A stretch of DNA of 64,000 nucleotides from Paenibacillus timonensis (lineage in GTDB: Bacteria > Bacillota > Bacilli > Paenibacillales > Paenibacillaceae). Below are positions 59,949 to 64,000 of the stretch, piece by piece. The notes beneath the pieces were generated by a model, which saw only the letters and a list, made by a program, of their open reading frames with translations, had not been told where the DNA came from and made no database searches. The translations under genes were made by a program, and so were the position numbers. The stretch is from NCBI RefSeq assembly GCF_009725205.1, contig NZ_WNZY01000012.1:56110-120109 (forward strand), read 5' to 3'. Each line of letters starts with the position of its first letter. The first letter of the stretch is position 1.

Positions 59949-61316
59949 TTAAACCGTAGCTTGGGCTGTTTCGCTTGAATCGGTCTTAACTTCAGTCATG
60001 GATGCTTTACGTTTACCCCCTAGACCGTTAAACAGCAAATTCATCACAATCGCCGTAAAGCTGCCCGCGACGATTCCATTGTCTACGAGGATCCGAAGCG
60101 CGGCGGGCAGTCGATCAAACAGCTCGGGCATCACGGTTACTCCTAGTCCCATGCCGACGGAACAAGCGATGATCAACAGGTTCTCGTGCCGGTTCAAATC
60201 CACTTGGTCGCCCAGCATCCGGATGCCGGAAGACAAGACGAGCCCGAACAACGCGATCATCGCTCCGCCGAGCACCAACGTCGGTACCAACTGTGTCAAA
60301 GCGGCTATCTTTGGCACGAAGCCGATTAGAATCAGCAAACCGCCGGCCACCACGATCACGTCGCGAGTTTTCACCCGGCTCATTTGGACAAGCCCTACAT
60401 TTTGCGAATACGTCGTATACGGGAAGGAGTTAAATATTCCCCCGAGCATGATCGCAAGGCCTTCCGCACGATATCCCCGTGTTAAATCCTTATCCGTAAT
60501 CTCCTTATCCACGATCTTGCCCAGAGCCATAAACACGCCGGTTGATTCCGCGACGCTGACAATTGCCACAAGAATCATAGTTAGGATCGCCGAGGCATGA
60601 AATGTTGGTTTGCCAAAATAAAACGGCTGCACGGCATGAAACCAACTGGCTTCCCTAAGCGGCGTCAGATCCACCTTGCCGGCGAGCGCCGCCACAAGGG
60701 TCCCGGCGATCAGTCCCAGCAGGACCGAGATCGAACGTGGAAAACCCTTAGCAAAGCGGTTCATCAAGATGACGAACAACAACACCCCGAAGCCAAGCGC
60801 AAGGTTGAGCGGGCTCCCGAAGTCGGGATTCTCGCCTGGACTGCCTCCGCCAAGATCGGAGATCGCCACAGGAATCAACGTGACCCCGATAATCGTGACT
60901 ACAGAGCCGGTGACAACCGGTGGGAACAAAGCTATCAGCTTACCGAACAATCCGGCGAACAAGAAGACGAATAACCCAGAGGCGATGATCGCACCGTAAA
61001 TGGCGGAGACCCCCGCACCGTCCGTCAGTCCGATGGCGATCATCGGCGATACGGCCTGAAAAGCACAACCCAGCATGACCGGGAGGCCGATCCCAAACCA
61101 GCGGTTCCCCAACACCTGAAGCAATGTGGCGACGCCGCAAGCCAGCAGATCGATAGCAATCAGATAGGTCAGCTGCTGAGGCGTGAAGTGTAACGCACCC
61201 CCTACAATCAGCGGTACGATAACCGCCCCGGCATACATCGCTAGCACGTGTTGCAAGCCGAGCGATAAGGTCTTCATCGGATGACGATGTTTCTGAAATA
61301 TGCGTTCACGTTCCAT
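59949..61316 (-). CDS. pbuX: Xanthine permease
   Basis: NCS2 uracil-xanthine family, 455 residues, about 14 TM segments. TLSLGLQHVLAMYAGAVIVPLIVGGAL and GIFNSFPYTTYSQNVGLVQMSRVKTRDVI are the family blocks. The ATG at 61316 follows AGGAGG by 12 nt; the TTG at 61325 is too close. Downstream of xpt, so xanthine uptake and salvage are both under the guanine riboswitch. Confidence 0.92.
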   Translation of the reverse strand: MERERIFQKHRHPMKTLSLGLQHVLAMYAGAVIVPLIVGGALHFTPQQLTYLIAIDLLACGVATLLQVLGNRWFGIGLPVMLGCAFQAVSPMIAIGLTDGAGVSAIYGAIIASGLFVFLFAGLFGKLIALFPPVVTGSVVTIIGVTLIPVAISDLGGGSPGENPDFGSPLNLALGFGVLLFVILMNRFAKGFPRSISVLLGLIAGTLVAALAGKVDLTPLREASWFHAVQPFYFGKPTFHASAILTMILVAIVSVAESTGVFMALGKIVDKEITDKDLTRGYRAEGLAIMLGGIFNSFPYTTYSQNVGLVQMSRVKTRDVIVVAGGLLILIGFVPKIAALTQLVPTLVLGGAMIALFGLVLSSGIRMLGDQVDLNRHENLLIIACSVGMGLGVTVMPELFDRLPAALRILVDNGIVAGSFTAIVMNLLFNGLGGKRKASMTEVKTDSSETAQATV

Positions 61317-61351
61317 ATGGTTCAAGTTCCTCCCCTAGGTGATAATTAATC

Positions 61352-61984
<633 letters not shown>

Positions 61985-61992
61985 CTAAACGC

Positions 61993-62022
61993 AAAAAAGC
62001 CCATCCCCTGACGGAAATGGAC
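61993..62022 (-). terminator. Riboswitch terminator before xpt
   Basis: - strand GTCCATTTCC pairs with GGGGATGGGC around GTCA, followed by TTTTTT: the off-state platform of the riboswitch. Confidence 0.85.
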
Positions 62023-62133
62023 ATGTAGACAGAAAGCACCCGATGCGGACCCGAAGAACCAAGCGAAACCGGTTAATCAGGCGTTAACCTACCTGAAGCC
62101 TCCGGTTCCCGGGTTTATGCGCGGCGTTACTTT

Positions 62134-62196
62134 CCGTAGTCCGATCATTCCGGTGATCAGGTAGAGACATGCAGGCCGATTCCTGCACTTATACGG
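62134..62196 (-). ncRNA. Guanine-type purine riboswitch
   Basis: On the - strand: P1 CCGTA/TACGG, P2 GTGCAGG/CCTGCAT, the core GTCTCTACC, P3 TGATCA/TGATCG and the closing GGACTACGG. The C before TA in GACTA is the ligand-selecting position and marks guanine rather than adenine. It controls xpt-pbuX through the terminator at 61993-62022. Confidence 0.88.
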
Positions 62197-62333
62197 AAAA
62201 TTCAAAGATGAACACACAATGTTAGAAGTATAACGCATCCCGCCCGGGAAGAGGAAGAGGAATTTCGAGGGATTCGTGAAAACTTTGCAAAGCTTTGCAA
62301 GATGATCGCGGGTAAGCGGCGTTAAAGACCAGG

Positions 62334-62639
62334 TTAAAGCGGTTTAGGCTCCCGCGGTAAAAGGTTGGTGAGCAGCGATTTCAACTCGCCGTCTTCCTTA
62401 TAGCTCTTCTCACCCGTGTCGAGGCGGCGGACCCGGATCTCGCTGTAATCCGCGCCGGCTTCCGTCGGCTTGAACACGAGGTTTTGACGATCCGCGAGAC
62501 GCAGTTTATATCCCATCTCTTCAAACATTTGCAGAAAGTCGCTTTCGGCCGGATCCTTCCCAGGATCGAGAAAAAGCAACCCCCGCAAGCTCTTTACTTC
62601 ATCCTTATGTACGACGTCAAAATGTACGATGCATTCCAT
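62334..62639 (-). CDS. Small protein, unknown function
   Basis: 101 residues from MECIVHFDVVHKDEVKSL to LLPREPKPL; soluble, mixed alpha/beta. GGAG is 10 nt before the ATG at 62639. A longer open frame (to 62846) has no better start. Family not recognised. Confidence 0.62.
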   Translation of the reverse strand: MECIVHFDVVHKDEVKSLRGLLFLDPGKDPAESDFLQMFEEMGYKLRLADRQNLVFKPTEAGADYSEIRVRRLDTGEKSYKEDGELKSLLTNLLPREPKPL

Positions 62640-62894
62640 ATGCTTCACGCTCCTGAACACAGAATTATGCGGTATAGCATCCCCTGCAAGGGGTGGAAGC
62701 ATCCGCCGAAGCAGTGCATTCCCCTGGACCGGGGCGCCGCAAAAATAAAACCGGCATGACAGCTGCGGAGCGCTTCGATCGCATTGCCCCTGGGCCGCCG
62801 TACCGGCGAATACCGCATGCTTACTTATTACTACGAAGGAGTGCACTCACGCGCCTGTTTACTTTATGACAACCTGATGAACTTTCGTTCCGCC

Positions 62895-63695
62895 TTAAAT
62901 TTGTTCAGAGCCGCAATGCGGACACCACTTCGTGCCTTTCACTAACGTAGAAGAACAAATTTGGCATTTGACCGTGGTCACGCCACCGATCACCACTTCC
63001 ACTTCCGAATTCTCGGTTTGTGGCGCAGCGGCATTCTGCGACCAGCTGCGAATGCGCCGATCTAACTCTTCCTGGCGTTTGCGCTCCCGCTCCAGCTCGC
63101 GCTGCCGACGCTCCTCATCCTCGGGGCCAACCGGCTCCACCGGTTCAGACACCTGCTCCGGTTCCCGCGGCTCCGTCTTCTCGCGAACCAGGGAAGCGGC
63201 AAGCACCAGCGTATCCATCTCGCCCACCGCCATCGACTCCATGACGGGCGGCTCGGAGCTGACCGCTGCCTCGCTCACTACCGGTGGTTGTACCGGTTCC
63301 GGAGCGGCCTTCAGCAGCTCCGCCGGGACGGATGGCTTAGCCTTGACCAGCTTATGCCCGCAATATTGGCAGAACAGGGCGTCCTCCGCTACGTTCCGAC
63401 CGCAGGCGCCGCACAAGCGTTCATTTTTGAGCTCGGCGATTTTTAGCCGAATCTCATCGCGCTCTTCCGTCAGCAGATCACAGGTCTTGGCCAACTCGAG
63501 CATCTCTTTTTCCGCTGTGGCCATGTCCTTTTTCCGGTAAGCCTCATAAAACACTTCGCCCATTTTTTGAAAATATAAACCGAGTTCACGTTCGATATTT
63601 GAAATTTGGGTGTTCAGTTTACCGATCTCCACGACATTTTGCGCGCGATCGGTAACCTTGCCCGCACCGTCTTTCAACCGTTGTAAAATATTCAT
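62895..63695 (-). CDS. Zinc-ribbon and coiled-coil protein, unknown function
   Basis: 266 residues. Helical, heptad-like N-terminal half (NILQRLKDGAGKVTDRAQNVV to about residue 95), a first zinc ribbon CGACGRNVAEDALFCQYCGH (about 97-116), a Pro/Glu-rich linker, and a C-terminal ribbon KCQICSSTLVKGTKWCPHCGSE. GGAGG is 9 nt before the ATG at 63695; the longer open frame to 63902 is not supported. Confidence 0.75.
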   Translation of the reverse strand: MNILQRLKDGAGKVTDRAQNVVEIGKLNTQISNIERELGLYFQKMGEVFYEAYRKKDMATAEKEMLELAKTCDLLTEERDEIRLKIAELKNERLCGACGRNVAEDALFCQYCGHKLVKAKPSVPAELLKAAPEPVQPPVVSEAAVSSEPPVMESMAVGEMDTLVLAASLVREKTEPREPEQVSEPVEPVGPEDEERRQRELERERKRQEELDRRIRSWSQNAAAPQTENSEVEVVIGGVTTVKCQICSSTLVKGTKWCPHCGSEQI

Positions 63696-64000
63696 GACAT
63701 GATTCCTCCCCGCGAAATATTCATTATCATACCAGATTTTGCACCCCCGTGAAACCGTCCTGCGACTCAGGAAGCGGCTTCTCCGGGTTTCCATTGGCGC
63801 CACGTTCCAAATCCGGGACAGCATGTTGTAATTTGTACAACATATGGGACACGGACGCGGGGATAGAACCTGAAATCGGCCAGGCCCCCGAATATTGGAC
63901 ACTTTAGGATCAAACCTTAGTTCGGCTCAACTATACGGCGATTCTAAACGCGTTTACTTCGTTTCTCTCCAGTTTCACTGCAAATTCAGCGGGAGAGTAG
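63696..64000. other. Right-edge intergenic region
   Basis: No gene seen. An inverted repeat ATGTTGTA-ATTTG-TACAACAT lies at 63823-63843, a possible operator for the zinc-ribbon gene or for a gene beyond the window. Confidence 0.45.

Overview
The window is chromosomal DNA from a spore-forming, Gram-positive, aerobic Firmicute, most likely Paenibacillaceae. The reasons are strong AGGAGG-type ribosome sites with many GTG/TTG starts, U-tailed intrinsic terminators, a Spo0E-like phosphatase, bacilliredoxin, EcsAB, an LtaS/UgtP envelope pair, a caa3-type cta operon and Bacillus-style riboregulation. Assignment is by protein resemblance read by eye; no database search was run. I saw no tRNA, rRNA, CRISPR array, prophage or complete insertion sequence.

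Layout. 0-2.1 kb: mutY and acpS. 2.3-7 kb: an AraC/GyrI regulator and a four-gene yknWXYZ-type exporter. 7.2-10.5 kb: nadE, a bacilliredoxin and a KinB-like kinase. 10.6-19 kb: an HI0933-type flavoprotein, ecsAB, two MFS exporters, a MarR regulator and two small unknown genes. 19.1-22.8 kb: a ykoEDC-type ECF vitamin transporter with a BirA-like operator, plus an acetyltransferase. 23-28.2 kb: hydrolase, Spo0E-like protein, free-methionine-sulfoxide reductase, and a MutS2-like ATPase lacking the Smr domain, whose leader holds a 7-codon peptide ORF, a long helix and two tandem terminators. 28.2-35 kb: ltaS, MATE, AraC, DegV and an NAGPA-like protein. 35.1-37.4 kb: a persulfide/sulfur cluster (TauE, two rhodaneses, CstR-like repressor). 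37.4-42 kb: a LacI-controlled CUT1 sugar transporter with no ATPase gene. 42-45 kb: a two-component system with a lipoprotein. 45.3-50.3 kb: a GntR(YtrA)-type ABC operon. 50.4-56 kb: yozB, ctaG and ctaFEDC (terminal oxidase). 57-64 kb: map, ugtP, and xpt-pbuX under a guanine riboswitch, then small and zinc-ribbon proteins.

The gene-poor gaps are not empty. Five contain arrays of a 7-12-bp word repeated four or five times at regular spacing. Two of these (11.97-12.16 kb and 56.66-56.85 kb) are inverted copies of one palindromic element. A sixth gap contains 2.2 copies of a 166-bp MITE-like element.

The strongest candidate for something new is the leader of the MutS2-like gene. Its design (short peptide ORF overlapping one arm of a long helix, then terminators) is that of ribosome-stalling attenuators seen before antibiotic-resistance and ribosome-rescue genes. 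MutS2 itself is known to act on collided ribosomes. Second is the BirA-like operator on a YkoE-family transporter, which family knowledge would otherwise assign to thiamine precursors.
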